DNA of 64,000 bases from an uncultured Porphyromonadaceae bacterium (GTDB lineage Bacteria; Bacteroidota; Bacteroidia; Bacteroidales; Muribaculaceae). The position numbers were made by a program, and so were the translations under genes. The stretch lies in contig UQUV01000009.1 of NCBI GenBank assembly GCA_900544305.1, forward strand, positions 34,142-98,141. Reading direction: 5' to 3'. Shown in pieces: positions 48,900-58,368 of the stretch. Under the pieces are notes generated by a model, which was not told the DNA's origin, searched no databases, and saw nothing but the letters and a program-made list of their open reading frames with translations. The stretch's first letter is position 1. Each line of letters begins with the position of its first letter.

Positions 48900-49799
48900 A
48901 TGAAAAAGATATTTTTCTCACAAATCGCCATGCTTTGCTGTATGGTGATTTGTTTTATATCCTGCAAAGCCACCTCCAGCCTGGAACCGATTCGCAACGA
49001 GCTTTCGGCCATCGCCCAACAGACAGACGCTGAAGTCGGCATTGCTGTCATTGGCTCAAACGGCGACACACTGACAGTCAACAACGATGTACACTATCCA
49101 ATGATGAGCGTATTCAAGTTCCATCAGGCCCTTGCAGTGGCCGACTATCTGCGGCACAACAACCTGCCGCTTGACACAACGCTCCACATCACCCGAGCCG
49201 ACATGCCGGAAGGCACATGGAGCCCGCTCCGTGACAACCGCAAGGAAGCAGAATTTGACATCAGCATTGCCGACCTGTTGGTCTACACACTCCAACAGAG
49301 CGACAACAATGCCTGCGACATTCTGTTCAAACTCCGCTCACCTGCTGAAACAGACCAATATGTACGTTCATTAGGCATCGAAGATTTCAACATATCCTAC
49401 AACGAAAGAGATATGGGAGCCAACCACCAATTTTCATACGACAACTGGACAACCCCTTATGCTGCGGTATCGCTGCTGCGAAAGTTCATAGAAAGCGACA
49501 TTATCGCCGAACCTTATTTTTCTTTTATAAAGGAAACAATGAGCAATTGTGAAACCGGACTCATGCGACTGCCTGCACCGCTGAAAGACACCGGTGCTAC
49601 AATCGCCCACAAAACCGGCAGCGGCTACACGGAAAACGGACGAATTTCCGGAACAAACGACTTGGGATACATCACTCTTCCTAATGGGGAAAGCTACTAC
49701 ATTGCAGTATTTATCAAAGATTCCGCCCACTCACAGGAAGATACGGAGAAAATCATTGCAAACATATCTGAAATCGTTTACAACCATTTCAACAAATAA
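48900..49799 (+). CDS. Class A beta-lactamase (subclass A2-like lipoprotein)
   Basis: A 299-residue enzyme. The signal with Cys near residue 22 (CMVICFISCK) suggests a lipoprotein. The active site SVFK has the nucleophile Ser 70 and Lys 73. The SDN loop is QQSDNNACD near 133, the Glu in NERDMGA near 168 fits the general base, and KTG is HKTGSGYT near 237. The sequence is of the Bacteroidales A2 type (CfxA/CblA/CepA-like group), but I cannot name an allele. It is placed 8 bases after luxS and ends at a strong terminator, so it is co-transcribed with the AI-2 genes. Confidence 0.9.
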   Translation: MKKIFFSQIAMLCCMVICFISCKATSSLEPIRNELSAIAQQTDAEVGIAVIGSNGDTLTVNNDVHYPMMSVFKFHQALAVADYLRHNNLPLDTTLHITRADMPEGTWSPLRDNRKEAEFDISIADLLVYTLQQSDNNACDILFKLRSPAETDQYVRSLGIEDFNISYNERDMGANHQFSYDNWTTPYAAVSLLRKFIESDIIAEPYFSFIKETMSNCETGLMRLPAPLKDTGATIAHKTGSGYTENGRISGTNDLGYITLPNGESYYIAVFIKDSAHSQEDTEKIIANISEIVYNHFNK

Positions 49800-49803
49800 T
49801 CCG

Positions 49804-49848
49804 AAAACAGCGAGGGCAGACAGGAATACTGTCTGCCCTCGCTGTTTT
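49804..49848. terminator. Bidirectional terminator
   Basis: AACAGCGAGGGCAGACAG and CTGTCTGCCCTCGCTGTT pair perfectly around the loop GAATA, with T-runs on both sides. It ends both the mtnN-luxS-bla transcript and the convergent gene at 49857. Confidence 0.9.
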
Positions 49849-49856
49849 CGTTTATC

Positions 49857-50513
49857 TTATTGCTCAGCCGCGGCAATTCTCCACTCCCCTTCGTGGTAGA
49901 CAAACTGCAACACCCCCATCGAACAGAGACTGACGACAGCATCTTCAGTCGAGCTTAATGACATATGCATTTCTTTTGCAATGCCCTCAACGGTGACATA
50001 CTCCACGCGAGAAATATACGAAAGCATTTTTGTCTCCAAGTCGGAAAAAGAGAAAACCGAATGCCGTTTTTTCGAAGCTTTCCACACCTTTAGCATCAAC
50101 TCCGGCACCTGTATATTTTCATCCGCAATCCGATAGTACGGCAACCAGCGACGGTTATCGTCCTGAGCCATCACCGGTATAGACGACTTGGCAATGGAAA
50201 CGAGCAATACATATTTCCCGTCAATGCAATAAAGAGTCTGTTTCACCTTCTGTGCCGGCTTGCAGTACATTTCCGCAGCCTGCTCAATCATGTAAAATTC
50301 CTCTTCACTGCGTATTCCGGCGATATTGCCGTTATCCTTGACTCCGACAAGCAGACGTCCTCCCTGATTATTGGCAAAAGCGGCAATGCTGCGGGCTATC
50401 TTCCGTGAATCGGAAATAGAAAACTTAAAGTCCTGACAGACATGTTCGCCTTCCTCTATCAGTTCATATATCAACTCTTTGTCGTGTATCGCTCTAAAAT
50501 TCTTGATTTCCAT
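49857..50513 (-). CDS. AlbA_2/Schlafen-type DNA-binding protein
   Basis: A 218-residue protein. The AlbA_2 domain is at residues 15-130, with the hallmark QDFKFSISDSRKIARSIAAF and ANNQGGRLLVGVKDNGNIAG. The C-terminal 70 residues form a winged helix-turn-helix (YVTVEGIAKEMHMSLSSTED). Such proteins are putative transcriptional regulators or RNA-binding proteins. It is a single gene between a terminator (49804-49848) and the transporter gene 30 bases away on the same strand. No ATPase motif is present. Confidence 0.8.
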   Translation of the reverse strand: MEIKNFRAIHDKELIYELIEEGEHVCQDFKFSISDSRKIARSIAAFANNQGGRLLVGVKDNGNIAGIRSEEEFYMIEQAAEMYCKPAQKVKQTLYCIDGKYVLLVSIAKSSIPVMAQDDNRRWLPYYRIADENIQVPELMLKVWKASKKRHSVFSFSDLETKMLSYISRVEYVTVEGIAKEMHMSLSSTEDAVVSLCSMGVLQFVYHEGEWRIAAAEQ

Positions 50514-50543
50514 TACAAACCTCTTTTTTCGAAATATAACGCG

Positions 50544-51500
50544 CTATTTTTTCTCATCCAATTTTCGCTGCTGATAAAGCTGCCAGGAATTAATCAGATT
50601 ATGCCATACGCTATAGAATCCTCCGGCTATAGACGTAATCGGAGTAAAGAACGTATAGCTGATCCAGATTATCAGCACTGTGTTTTTCTGTCCCAGAGCC
50701 TGTCCCGCCGTAATCTTGTCGCCATAACGGGCTCCCACATATTTGCCGACTGCAAACTGCAATACACAGCATACCAAAGACACCAGGGCAATACCCACCT
50801 GAAGCACCCATGACATATTCGAATGAACAATCGTCTTCACCGTCATTGCAATGGCCAGCGACAAGGCAACCGCCCACATATAAAACGACAACTCAGAATA
50901 CGAAGCCAAACGAGCATGAACGGCAGGCAACAGCTGACGCAACAGCAATGCGCAGATGAACGGGCAAAGCAGCAAAGGAAATACTTTCCCGATAATCAGC
51001 AAAAACGACGAAAGAAACGACAGTTCCGGATGAGGATGAACCAATGGTGCGCATACCGGTATGGCTACAGAAACCATCAGGTTGATCAATATCGTATATG
51101 TTGTCACGGAAGCAGGATTTCCCCGCAATTTTCTGACCACAACGGCAGCAGCAGTAGCCGTCGGACAAATCAGGCAAAGCATCGCCGCTTCCAACAACAC
51201 GCGATAGTCACTCTTTGGCAACAAGGATGCGACTAACGACAACAGACCAAATACGCCCAACTGTATAAGCAACAGCCACAAATGCCATTTGCAAGGATGA
51301 AGGTCTTTCACGTCCACCCGACAGAAAGTCAAAAACAGCATACCAAAAATCAGCAACGGCTGCACTATTTCTACCGTACGGTTAACGAACGGCCGTGTAG
51401 GCTCCAAAAACGGGATATTTACATACACAAAATAAGCGATAACGCCAAATGCCATTGAAATTGGAAGAATCCAATTTTTCACAAATCTAAACAAACTCAT
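50544..51500 (-). CDS. Bile acid:sodium symporter family transporter
   Basis: A 318-residue polytopic membrane protein with nine or ten helices, for example residues 10-28, 43-63, 74-94, 104-125 and 140-160. The CPTATAAAVVVRKLRGNPAS segment and GQALGQKNTVLIIWISYTF resemble the sodium-binding loops of the BASS/SBF family. The substrate is unknown; family members carry bile acids, pantothenate or other organic anions. It has a -7 box at 51524-51531 and lies upstream of the AlbA_2 gene. Confidence 0.82.
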   Translation of the reverse strand: MSLFRFVKNWILPISMAFGVIAYFVYVNIPFLEPTRPFVNRTVEIVQPLLIFGMLFLTFCRVDVKDLHPCKWHLWLLLIQLGVFGLLSLVASLLPKSDYRVLLEAAMLCLICPTATAAAVVVRKLRGNPASVTTYTILINLMVSVAIPVCAPLVHPHPELSFLSSFLLIIGKVFPLLLCPFICALLLRQLLPAVHARLASYSELSFYMWAVALSLAIAMTVKTIVHSNMSWVLQVGIALVSLVCCVLQFAVGKYVGARYGDKITAGQALGQKNTVLIIWISYTFFTPITSIAGGFYSVWHNLINSWQLYQQRKLDEKK

Positions 51501-51523
51501 TTTTCCTGTTTTTAAAAACTGTG

Positions 51524-51531
51524 CAAAAGTA
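51524..51531 (-). promoter_or_regulatory. -7 box of the transporter gene
   Basis: On the minus strand TACTTTTG fits TAnnTTTG, 23 bases before the ATG at 51500. Confidence 0.55.
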
Positions 51532-51597
51532 CATCAAAATCGTGAATTATTGTCCGCCCATTATTGGTTTTCCATTCTCAAGGTGCCTCCAAACCTA

Positions 51598-51634
51598 CAA
51601 AAAATGCCGGAACTCAAAAAAAAGAATTCCGGCA
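51598..51634 (-). terminator. Terminator of the SGNH hydrolase gene
   Basis: TGCCGGAA (51605-51612) and TTCCGGCA (51627-51634) enclose a 14-base loop. On the minus strand TTTTTTG follows. It lies 20 bases after the stop at 51655. Confidence 0.75.
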
Positions 51635-51654
51635 CGACTATCTTTCCGACATTT

Positions 51655-52770
51655 TTATTTTTCAATCAACGGTTTGAGCACCGGTATCAACTTGTCGGCA
51701 TAACGGCGGAAACCCACATCCGTAAAATGAATACCGTCAACGGTACCTTCATTGTCATAACCGGCCAAACCGTCACAGTCCACATAATACAAATCCTTAT
51801 AGCCGTCAGCTACAAGCTTGTCATAATTTTTGCGGAACGCCGCATTCTTTTTCGGCAAATAGGATTTAAAGAAATTGTCATATTTAGCATAACTGTACAT
51901 CGGACCTTCCACCATGACAATAGGAACATTCGGACGAAGTTCGCGCAATGTCTTGATGAAACCGTAAGTCAGCGTGTCGCACATCATTTCCGTACAGTTA
52001 GGCACAGGGTCGATTACAAACACATCGGCATCGGCGATTTTTGCCATTGCACGTGCCATGCACAAGTCCATTTTTCCTTCACCGCTGAATCCCAGGTTGA
52101 CAGCTTCGCAATTCAAGTCACGCTGAATCATGTTGGTTGCCACCATACCCGTACGCGTTGAGCAACCGCCCTGAAGAATACTTGTTCCGTAGAACACAAT
52201 TTTCTTCGACTTGCGCGGGTTGTCGACCTGCGGCATTTGAATGACGGAAGCACTGTCGACAGCCAGTTCCATTTTTGTCACACCGTCGTACAATGGAAGA
52301 TATACAATATATTCATGCATTTTGCCGTCGAGGTTTTCCACAAAAACCTTCTCGCACTCCTTGTTTTCGTTGGCTATCGGGCGGTTGGTATTGACATATT
52401 CCCACACACCTTCATCGGTAAGAATATACAAGTCCGTACCCTTCAATCCCGTATCCGCCATGTGGAACATATGCGTATCCCAAAGCAGCGTATATCGGAT
52501 ACCGACACGCTTCGAATCCGTGGCAAAACGGATACCCAGACCGCTGCTGCACTGTGCACGATTCCACAAATCCGGGCGTACGCTGTCCTTCAAATATTTA
52601 GGAATGCGCGTATAAGGAGTTTCCGTGTCAGTAAAACCCTTGTTTATCATTCTGAAATTCTGTGCGTCCACATATTTCAACGGACCGTTGTCCTGAGCAG
52701 ACAAGCCGGAAGCACCGGCCATTACAAATGCCGCACATACGGCAAGCATCGTTTTTTGAATCATTTTCAT
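51655..52770 (-). CDS. Secreted SGNH/GDSL hydrolase
   Basis: A 371-residue exported protein: signal peptide (MLAVCAAFVMAGASGLSAQ), an N-terminal beta domain of about 150 residues and a C-terminal SGNH hydrolase. The catalytic Ser is in IVFYGTSILQGGCS near residue 190, Gly in NLGFSGEGKMD, Asn in DPVPNCTE, and the Asp-x-x-His motif in DGIHFTDVGFRRYAD. It is probably a carbohydrate or xylan esterase; substrate cannot be told. The first ATG may be two codons later. It is preceded by recQ by 24 bases but ends at its own terminator. Confidence 0.88.
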   Translation of the reverse strand: MKMIQKTMLAVCAAFVMAGASGLSAQDNGPLKYVDAQNFRMINKGFTDTETPYTRIPKYLKDSVRPDLWNRAQCSSGLGIRFATDSKRVGIRYTLLWDTHMFHMADTGLKGTDLYILTDEGVWEYVNTNRPIANENKECEKVFVENLDGKMHEYIVYLPLYDGVTKMELAVDSASVIQMPQVDNPRKSKKIVFYGTSILQGGCSTRTGMVATNMIQRDLNCEAVNLGFSGEGKMDLCMARAMAKIADADVFVIDPVPNCTEMMCDTLTYGFIKTLRELRPNVPIVMVEGPMYSYAKYDNFFKSYLPKKNAAFRKNYDKLVADGYKDLYYVDCDGLAGYDNEGTVDGIHFTDVGFRRYADKLIPVLKPLIEK

Positions 52771-52794
52771 AGTATGTTATTTTTGTAATTTGGT

Positions 52795-54936
52795 TTAATG
52801 CAAGTTTCTGTCATTGGTAGTACGATAAATGGCCAAAGCCACCGGAATCAAAGCCGTATCAACAAGCCTCTCCAGTCCCGACGACCAATTTTCCGCACCG
52901 CTAAGATAAGCCCGGACAATAATATCATAGTCGCGGGCTGAAATCAATGCCGAATAGTTATGCAGTTTATGGAACTGTATCAGTTTGGCAATATGCGAAC
53001 AGACCGTCGCCTTCTTCAAATCGCGCACCGAGGCTATTTCGTCAATCGAGCAGCCCTTTTCAATCAAATAGCGCGTCAACTCCTCCGACGAACCGGAAGC
53101 CGTAGCCGAGAGTCCCTTATGTTTTCGCAACGCACCCACAAACTGCTTGCCGTAGCGCACCACCTTCTTTTCTCCGATACCCGGAATTTCGGCAAATTCC
53201 GGCAAAGTCACCGGCTTGCGTTCCACCAGCTCATTCAGCACCTTATCGCTGAACACAATATAGGCAGGAACACCTTCTTTCGTTGCGATAAGCTGGCGGA
53301 TGGCCTTCAGTTCGTTCATCAGCTGCTGATCCGGAGTCAACACCACTTTCTCGCGTTCCGTCCGGCCAACGGTCTTCAGCTTACGGTCTTTGAACACAAT
53401 CCGCGACATCTGTATGGGTATGTTGCCACGGACCACATCCCAGCCGTATTCCGTTATTTTCAAATGCCGGTTTTCATTATAGGCAATTTCAAACAGCCCC
53501 ATCTGAAGCATTTGCAACAGAAAACCGCTCCACATGATATGCGACAGTCCTGCCCCGGCACCGAAAGTCTTTATCTTGTCATATCCTTTCTCCAGCACGA
53601 CCGAACGACGGGAACCGCGCAGAACATCGATAAGCAAATCAAATGTTATCTGCTGATTCGTCCGCGCGATAGCACTGATGGCCATCTGGCAATAAACCGT
53701 TCCGTCGAAACGTTCAGGTGGATTTTTACACACATCGCAATTTCCACAGTCGTGGTCGAAACGCTCGTTGAAATAGCTCAACAGCATACGGCGACGGCAA
53801 ACACTCGCCTCGGCATATTCCTGCATACGCTGGAGCTTTTCCTTGTTGATTTCCAATTGTCCCGATTCTTCCACAAAATGTGTCAGCATCGCCACATCGG
53901 CATACGAATAGAACATCAGCGTGTCGGAAGGCATTCCGTCGCGCCCTGCACGCCCTATTTCCTGATAGTAGCACTCTACGTTTTTGGGCATGTTGAAATG
54001 CACCACCCAACGGATGTTGCTCTTGTCAATTCCCATACCAAATGCAATCGTAGCACAAATGATGTCGATGTCATCATTCAAGAAACGCTGCTGCACACTC
54101 TGCCGCTCGGCATTACTAAGTCCGGCATGATAGCACGCCGCCCGATAGCCTTTCATACGCAAATGGTTGGCCACCTTTTCCGTATTTGCGCGCGACAGAC
54201 AATACACAATACCTGCCTGACCGGGATGCTCGTCTATGAACTCCTCTATTCTCAGCAGTTTTTCCTTTTCCGTATAGTTGGTTTCTACATTCAGCGAGAT
54301 GTTCGGGCGGTCGAACGAAGAAATGAACATCTGCGCATTCCTCAATCCGAGCTGTCGGACGATATCATCACGAGTCAGTTTGTCGGCAGTAGCCGTGAGC
54401 GCCATAAACGGTATGTTGGGGAAATATTGCTTCAATACAGCCAACCGCGTGTACTCCGGACGGAAATCATGTCCCCACTGAGAAATACAGTGAGCCTCAT
54501 CAACAGCAATCAGGCTGATATTCAAAGAATCCGACCATTGCGTCACTTCGGAAAGCAACCGTTCGGGCGACACATAAAGCAGTTTGATTTGTCCTGCAAA
54601 TACCCGCTCCATAATGTCGCGGTTCGTAGCTTCCGTCTGCATGCTGTTAAGTGCCGCAGCCGGAATACCATTGCTGCGCAGCGTGTCCACCTGGTCCTTC
54701 ATCAAGGCCAGCAACGGAGAAACGACAATGGCACAACCGTCCTTCAACAACGCCGGAATCTGATAACAGACCGACTTCCCGCCGCCTGTCGGCATAAGGA
54801 CCAGCGCATCGCCGCCCCTCATAACCTGCTCAATGACCTCATACTGAATAGAACGGAAGCTGTCGAATCCGTAAAAACGCTTCAACAGCTTCAGTGCACT
54901 TTGTTTTATATCAATCTCATTCTTGTCAGAATGCAT
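52795..54936 (-). CDS. recQ: ATP-dependent DNA helicase RecQ
   Basis: A 713-residue helicase. Walker A is MPTGGGKSVCYQ near 51-58, and the motif II is AVDEAHCISQWGHDFRPEY. The RecQ-C zinc site has CRRRMLLSYF and CGNCDVC near 378-405. The HRDC domain is at residues 520-600 (LIATKEGVPAYIVFSDKVLN). The tail of about 110 residues (YLIEKGCSIDEIASVRDLKK) carries a helix-turn-helix-like segment. It unwinds recombination intermediates. Its start overlaps the preceding gene's stop by 11 bases. Confidence 0.95.
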   Translation of the reverse strand: MHSDKNEIDIKQSALKLLKRFYGFDSFRSIQYEVIEQVMRGGDALVLMPTGGGKSVCYQIPALLKDGCAIVVSPLLALMKDQVDTLRSNGIPAAALNSMQTEATNRDIMERVFAGQIKLLYVSPERLLSEVTQWSDSLNISLIAVDEAHCISQWGHDFRPEYTRLAVLKQYFPNIPFMALTATADKLTRDDIVRQLGLRNAQMFISSFDRPNISLNVETNYTEKEKLLRIEEFIDEHPGQAGIVYCLSRANTEKVANHLRMKGYRAACYHAGLSNAERQSVQQRFLNDDIDIICATIAFGMGIDKSNIRWVVHFNMPKNVECYYQEIGRAGRDGMPSDTLMFYSYADVAMLTHFVEESGQLEINKEKLQRMQEYAEASVCRRRMLLSYFNERFDHDCGNCDVCKNPPERFDGTVYCQMAISAIARTNQQITFDLLIDVLRGSRRSVVLEKGYDKIKTFGAGAGLSHIMWSGFLLQMLQMGLFEIAYNENRHLKITEYGWDVVRGNIPIQMSRIVFKDRKLKTVGRTEREKVVLTPDQQLMNELKAIRQLIATKEGVPAYIVFSDKVLNELVERKPVTLPEFAEIPGIGEKKVVRYGKQFVGALRKHKGLSATASGSSEELTRYLIEKGCSIDEIASVRDLKKATVCSHIAKLIQFHKLHNYSALISARDYDIIVRAYLSGAENWSSGLERLVDTALIPVALAIYRTTNDRNLH

Positions 54937-56323
54937 TCTTTTCTCCTTTCACTGCATTAATGATTGTTCGTACAATAATTTTAATGTCGAGCGAGAGAGT
55001 CCAGCTTTCTATGTATTTCACATCATATTCTACCCGCTTTTCCATCTGCCACAACTCTTCCGTCTGCCCGCGGTAGCCGCTCACCTGCGCCAATCCGGTA
55101 ATACCCGGCTTAATCATGTGGCGCACCATGTACTTGTCAATCAGCTTGCGGTATTCATCCGTGTGCTTCACCATGTGTGGCCGAGGCCCTACCACCGACA
55201 TATTTCCAATCAGCACATTGAAAAACTGCGGCAGTTCGTCGATGCTCGTTTTCCGCAGGAAGTCGCCCACCTTCGTCTTGCGCGGGTCGTCTTTTGTAGC
55301 CTGCAAAGTATCGGCCTGAGCATTCACGCGCATCGTCCGGAACTTGTAACAGGTAAATTCCCGCCCACGGTATCCAGTCCGTTTCTGAGCAAAGAAAATA
55401 GGTCCTTTGGAGGAAAGTTTGATGGCAATAATCACCGGTATCAATATCGTACAGGAAACCAACACAATCGCTATCACGGAAACAATGATGTCGAAAATAC
55501 GTTTGATTACCCTGTTCCGCAACCGCTGCAACGGATTCGGCCGATAGAGAAGCATCGGCAAATCGCCGATAGATGTCAGTTTGAAATTGGTTGTCATAAA
55601 ACCGCTAATCATCGGAACATAGTAGAACTCTACATCATTACTGTCGGCAATCTTTATGATGTTGCCCACATTTTCCTCTTCCGACGGAAGCGAACAATAG
55701 ATTTCGTCGACAGTTTCTTTCTTCAGAAATTCTTCAAAATCCGAGATTTTTCCGGTAATTTTCACATCCTTGTGCTTGTTGTTGTCAAAAATACCGACAA
55801 TCCGATAGCCATATCCCTGGTCAGACTGCAGCTCTCTATATAGCTGTTTCGAGGTTCCGTTCCAGCCAATAATGACTATTTTGCGGAAATTCAACCCTTT
55901 ACGACGGAAATATTTTATAATCCTGCGGGAAATATTCCACCATAAAGCCAATGAAGCATAATAGAATATATAGAAATAAGCATAGACTTTTATCGGTATT
56001 TCATCGAAACCAATAATAGTCATAAATGCCATCATCACAAGACAATGGACTACAAAAGCCTGACAGAGCATAGTCATCAGCCGGTCGGCAAAGAGGATGC
56101 GTTTTTTATGCACCTCAGAGAACAACGACAAGACCGGCAGATAGGAGATGTTCAGGAACAGCCATGTCGTGTTGCTCTTGAACTGCTCAACCCCATCCAG
56201 CTGACAGCATAGAATCACATACACCAAGTTCAATAAAACGAAATCGAACATGGTGGTCATGAGATTCACCAAATATCCATAACGTCCTTTCGTATTCACT
56301 AAAAACGTATTTAAAATCCACAT
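54926..56323 (-). CDS. Undecaprenyl-phosphate sugar phosphotransferase (WbaP/WcaJ type)
   Basis: A 465-residue membrane enzyme that starts capsule or exopolysaccharide synthesis by moving a sugar phosphate to undecaprenyl phosphate. Four or five membrane helices (residues 20-40, 48-65, 83-105, 108-130) are followed by a Rossmann-like domain, another helix at about 280-300 and the catalytic C-terminal domain: KRTGYRGREFTCYKFRTM, DELPQFFNVLIGNMSVVGPR. Sugar is probably glucose or galactose. The start codon lies in a 13-base-pair hairpin (56316-56355). Confidence 0.9.
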   Translation of the reverse strand: MWILNTFLVNTKGRYGYLVNLMTTMFDFVLLNLVYVILCCQLDGVEQFKSNTTWLFLNISYLPVLSLFSEVHKKRILFADRLMTMLCQAFVVHCLVMMAFMTIIGFDEIPIKVYAYFYIFYYASLALWWNISRRIIKYFRRKGLNFRKIVIIGWNGTSKQLYRELQSDQGYGYRIVGIFDNNKHKDVKITGKISDFEEFLKKETVDEIYCSLPSEEENVGNIIKIADSNDVEFYYVPMISGFMTTNFKLTSIGDLPMLLYRPNPLQRLRNRVIKRIFDIIVSVIAIVLVSCTILIPVIIAIKLSSKGPIFFAQKRTGYRGREFTCYKFRTMRVNAQADTLQATKDDPRKTKVGDFLRKTSIDELPQFFNVLIGNMSVVGPRPHMVKHTDEYRKLIDKYMVRHMIKPGITGLAQVSGYRGQTEELWQMEKRVEYDVKYIESWTLSLDIKIIVRTIINAVKGEKNAF

Positions 56324-56355
56324 TATAGAGTTGCAAGAATCCCTATAATGTGGAT
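56316..56355 (-). promoter_or_regulatory. Hairpin that includes the start codon of the sugar transferase
   Basis: ATCCACATTATAG (56316-56328) and CTATAATGTGGAT (56343-56355) pair perfectly around a 14-base loop. On the minus strand the ATG at 56323 is inside the 3' arm, so RNA from the DUF349 gene upstream would hide the start codon. Confidence 0.6.
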
Positions 56356-56372
56356 ATATTCATTTTATATTA

Positions 56373-58202
56373 TTAAAGTTTCTCGTCGATCAGTTCAATC
56401 TTCTTTTCCAATGTAAGCAACTCTTCCTTCAAACGGGCGATACGACGCTCCATTTCCTTGAGGACAGAACCTCCGGATTTAGTCGTTGCATTGAAAAATC
56501 CAAGATTGTTTTCGTATGTCTTGATTTCATTGCGTTTCTGCTCATACATACGAACCAACTTTTCGCGCTCGCGGAACAAACGGTTCTTGTCACCCGCCAA
56601 TTCTTCCACATTGCTTGCATAGCTTTCGAAACGGGCACGGCTTTCGTTGATGTCAAACTTATCGTAAGCAGCATTCAACGCTTTCTTGTATTCTTCATAC
56701 ACCTTGTCCTTTTCCTTATAAGGAACGTGTCCGATTTCCTGGAATTCGGTTGACAATGCCTTCAGCAATTTGCGGATTTCATCCTTCGGCAAATTTTCGT
56801 CGATGTTCTTCAACTTTTCGACAACAGCCTTCTTGGCCTTCAGGTTGTTGTGTTCAGCCTGACGGACATTTGTCGTATTCTTGTTCTTGTTTTCAAAGAA
56901 ATAGTCGCAAGCCGCAATAAAACGTTTCCAAACAGCATCGCCGCTCTTCTTGGCAACCGGTCCGATTGTCTTCCATTCTTTCTGCAAGGCTGTCAGTTCG
57001 TCGGCTGTCTTTTTCCAGTCGGTGCTGTCCTTCAATGCTTCCGCACGTTCGCAAAGACGGTGCTTCTTTGCCAAATTTTCCGACGATTCATCCTTCATAC
57101 GTTTGAAGAAGGCTGCCTTTTGTGCAAAGAACTCGTCGCATACCTTACGGAAGCGCAAGAACAAATCGTTGTTCACCTTGCGAGAAGCAAAGCCCAAAGT
57201 TTTCCAACGTTCCTGCAAACCGATAATCAACTTAGTGGCTTCATCCCATTTTGCATACGTTCCAAGCTCGTCCATATTGATGGCTTCAGCCTCTTCGCAA
57301 ATGGCGATTTTTGCAGTTTCGTTTTCTTTTTCCATTTCTTTGCGACCTTCAAAGAAAGCCTGATGACGCTTGTTGACTACCGTAGAAGCCTCTTTGAAGC
57401 GTTTCCACAAGTCCTCGCGCAATTCCTTCACCACCGGACCAATCTCACGCCATTTGTCGTGCAGTTCCTGCAACTTCTTGAATGCGGCAATCACATCATT
57501 TTCAGCGCCCAGACGTTCAGCCTCTTCACACAAAGCCTCCTTGGCTTCAAGATTTTTCTTGAAATCGTAGTCACGGAGTTCCTTGTTGATTTTCCACAGG
57601 TCGTAGAACTGTTCAGTCACAGTCTGATACTCCTTCCACAAGCCCTTGTCTTCCGAAGGAGGAACACTTCCGGCTGTCTTGAAGTCCTGTTGAAGCTGTT
57701 GGAATTTCTGATAGTGCTTGTTTATGTTGTCAGCATCGCCGGCAATTTCAGCCAATTCGGACAGAATCTGTTTTTTCTTTTCCAAATTAGCCTGCAGTTC
57801 AGCTTCAATGGCTGCCAACTGCTCGGCACGGCGTTCTTTATATGTATTTAATAATTCTTTCAAACGTGCCTCAGCCTCGTCCGGCATCGGAGCAAAAGCA
57901 GCTTCTTCGTTTCCTTTGTCGAGGAATTCCTGCTTTTCTTTTTCCAATTCTTGTTTACGGATTACATAAAAGGCGTGTTTTACCGCTGCCACTTCGTCAC
58001 GGACTTCGTCTACAGGTTTTTCTACAAGAACAGCCAGCTCGTCCAGCAATTCGGCTTTTGTCTTAACACTGTAGTCCGTTCTCGGTTCAGCACTCACGTT
58101 TTCAGTAGGTTCTACTGCGGAAGCAGTTTCTTCCACAGGATTGTTCAAGGTTACGTCGTTATTCTGCGCTTCAGCAGAAATTGACTTGTCACACGATTCC
58201 AT
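56373..58202 (-). CDS. DUF349 repeat protein
   Basis: A 609-residue soluble, Lys/Glu-rich helical protein with about five DUF349 repeats, each with a tryptophan-centred segment such as HDKWREIGPVVKELREDLWK, LQERWKTLGFASRKVNNDLF and LQKEWKTIGPVAKKSGDAVW. The C-terminus is a long coiled coil (MERRIARLKEELLTLEKKIE). The function of DUF349 proteins is unknown. The gene has a -7 box at 58261-58268 and is followed by the sugar transferase gene 49 bases away. Confidence 0.9.
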   Translation of the reverse strand: MESCDKSISAEAQNNDVTLNNPVEETASAVEPTENVSAEPRTDYSVKTKAELLDELAVLVEKPVDEVRDEVAAVKHAFYVIRKQELEKEKQEFLDKGNEEAAFAPMPDEAEARLKELLNTYKERRAEQLAAIEAELQANLEKKKQILSELAEIAGDADNINKHYQKFQQLQQDFKTAGSVPPSEDKGLWKEYQTVTEQFYDLWKINKELRDYDFKKNLEAKEALCEEAERLGAENDVIAAFKKLQELHDKWREIGPVVKELREDLWKRFKEASTVVNKRHQAFFEGRKEMEKENETAKIAICEEAEAINMDELGTYAKWDEATKLIIGLQERWKTLGFASRKVNNDLFLRFRKVCDEFFAQKAAFFKRMKDESSENLAKKHRLCERAEALKDSTDWKKTADELTALQKEWKTIGPVAKKSGDAVWKRFIAACDYFFENKNKNTTNVRQAEHNNLKAKKAVVEKLKNIDENLPKDEIRKLLKALSTEFQEIGHVPYKEKDKVYEEYKKALNAAYDKFDINESRARFESYASNVEELAGDKNRLFREREKLVRMYEQKRNEIKTYENNLGFFNATTKSGGSVLKEMERRIARLKEELLTLEKKIELIDEKL

Positions 58203-58260
58203 ATATTAAATTTTTAAATGAACCACTCTTCAAGTGGCAATGGTTTTAATTATTGCGACC

Positions 58261-58268
58261 CAAATATA
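58261..58268 (-). promoter_or_regulatory. -7 box of the DUF349 gene
   Basis: On the minus strand TATATTTG fits TAnnTTTG and is 58 bases before the ATG at 58202. The rest of the 166-base gap is AT-rich without a gene. Confidence 0.5.
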
Positions 58269-58368
58269 AGCAAATTTTCGGTTATCCGCCATTATTTGAA
58301 TGCAAAATACTGTTTTCGGTTTGCTATTTTTAATGAACCAGTTACTCTATAACGGAAAATATCAACAT

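Noticed and set aside
52960..54960. Open frame of 666 codons on the plus strand antisense to recQ
   Set aside because: It mirrors recQ over its full length and has no protein-like motifs; it is a codon-composition shadow.
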